NCBI RefSeq assembly: GCF_900180345.1
Contig: NZ_FXLV01000010.1
Coordinates: forward strand, 1 to 34,605
Origin: Bathymodiolus heckerae thiotrophic gill symbiont
Lineage (GTDB): Bacteria > Pseudomonadota > Gammaproteobacteria > PS1 > Pseudothioglobaceae
DNA: 34,605 bases
Direction of reading: 5' to 3'
Made by a program: the position numbers and the translations under genes. The notes under the pieces were generated by a model. It saw only the letters and a list, made by a program, of their open reading frames with translations, searched no databases and was not told the DNA's origin. This document shows positions 34,543-34,605 of this stretch, in pieces. The first letter of the stretch is position 1; each line of letters starts with the position of its first letter.

Positions 34543-34605
34543 ATGACGCAAATAATAAAAACCAGAAAAGAGAGAATAAATCTAACAATTGAGCAAAAAT
34601 TAGAC
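34543..34605 (+). CDS. 5' end of a small gene, possibly a DUF1778 (TacA-type) antitoxin, cut by the window end
   Basis: AAGGAGG lies 5 bp before ATG. Only 21 codons are visible: MTQIIKTRKERINLTIEQKL plus D. The RKERINL..IEQK pattern, a short β-strand followed by a helix, is typical for the ribbon-helix-helix start of DUF1778 antitoxins of GNAT-toxin pairs. A HTH transposase N-terminus (LTIEQKLD) is the other possibility. It cannot be decided from 21 residues. Confidence 0.4.
   Translation, partial: MTQIIKTRKERINLTIEQKLD

Noticed and set aside
34543-34605. HTH/CENP-B-like transposase start (LTIEQKLD)
   Set aside because: Possible, but RKERINL and the stand-alone promoter fit a DUF1778 antitoxin better; left at low confidence.

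Overview
The window comes from an A/T-rich gammaproteobacterial chromosome. Gene families, tRNA-His structure, the smpB/ratA pairing and the leuC/leuD, purL, dxs and ispG proteins all fit a marine gammaproteobacterium. The compact, low-GC style with periplasmic rhodanese and abundant small mobile-element debris is reminiscent of the sulfur-oxidising SUP05/Thioglobus group and its relatives. That placement is inference from gene style, not from a database search.

Layout. 1-375: debris ending in an IS3-type transposase tail. 376-2678 (-): four type II secretion minor-pseudopilin genes, gspH-I-J-K, with overlapping ends. 2679-3720: a decayed RAYT-type transposase split by a 162-bp MITE, a truncated MITE end, a 3' half of a tRNA-Arg, an intact tRNA-His and its terminator. 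3721-15036 (+): a long co-directional run, lemA, an M48 membrane protease, map, a DUF502 gene, aspS, nadA, yebC, a frameshifted small membrane gene, purL and a YgjP-type metallopeptidase. 15037-17434 (-): grxD, an MTS-domain methyltransferase and trhO. 17498-19821 (+): dxs and a DUF2062 gene. 19818-23233 (-): ispG, a 94-aa membrane protein in the position where rodZ usually sits, rlmN, hup and smpB. 23232-24946 (+): ratA, an RluE-like pseudouridine synthase and a DUF455 ferritin-like gene. 24932-27814 (-): four consecutive genes for exported proteins (76-aa protein, rhodanese, Sel1-repeat protein, DUF3530 protein) cut up by three MITE copies. 27900-30096 (-): rnhA and an asparagine-synthase-family amidotransferase. 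30150-34438 (+): leuC, a DUF262-DUF1524 (GmrSD-like) gene, leuD and ruvA. The window ends in the first 21 codons of a new small gene that looks like a DUF1778 antitoxin.

Most striking observation. A family of four ~162-bp MITEs has terminal inverted repeats starting GAGACCTTTGCATAAAT and makes 5-bp target duplications. Read outwards, each end carries ATGCAAAG(G/A)(T/C)CTC. In the DUF3530 gene a MITE pair sits inside the signal-peptide codons. Removing it rebuilds a Shine-Dalgarno/ATG start overlapping the upstream Sel1 stop codon. The present gene instead starts on the ATG inside the MITE end, in the same frame, so the start MNKL has become MQRS. A further copy stands in the same position in front of the Sel1 gene (MQRPL). 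The repeat therefore appears able to replace the start codon it destroys.

Other notable points. A complete DUF262-DUF1524 defence-type gene lies between leuC and leuD and overlaps leuD. A perfect 36-bp palindrome carries the stop codons of two convergent genes, which therefore share the C-terminus RLKKS. smpB and ratA start head to head on a single CATG.
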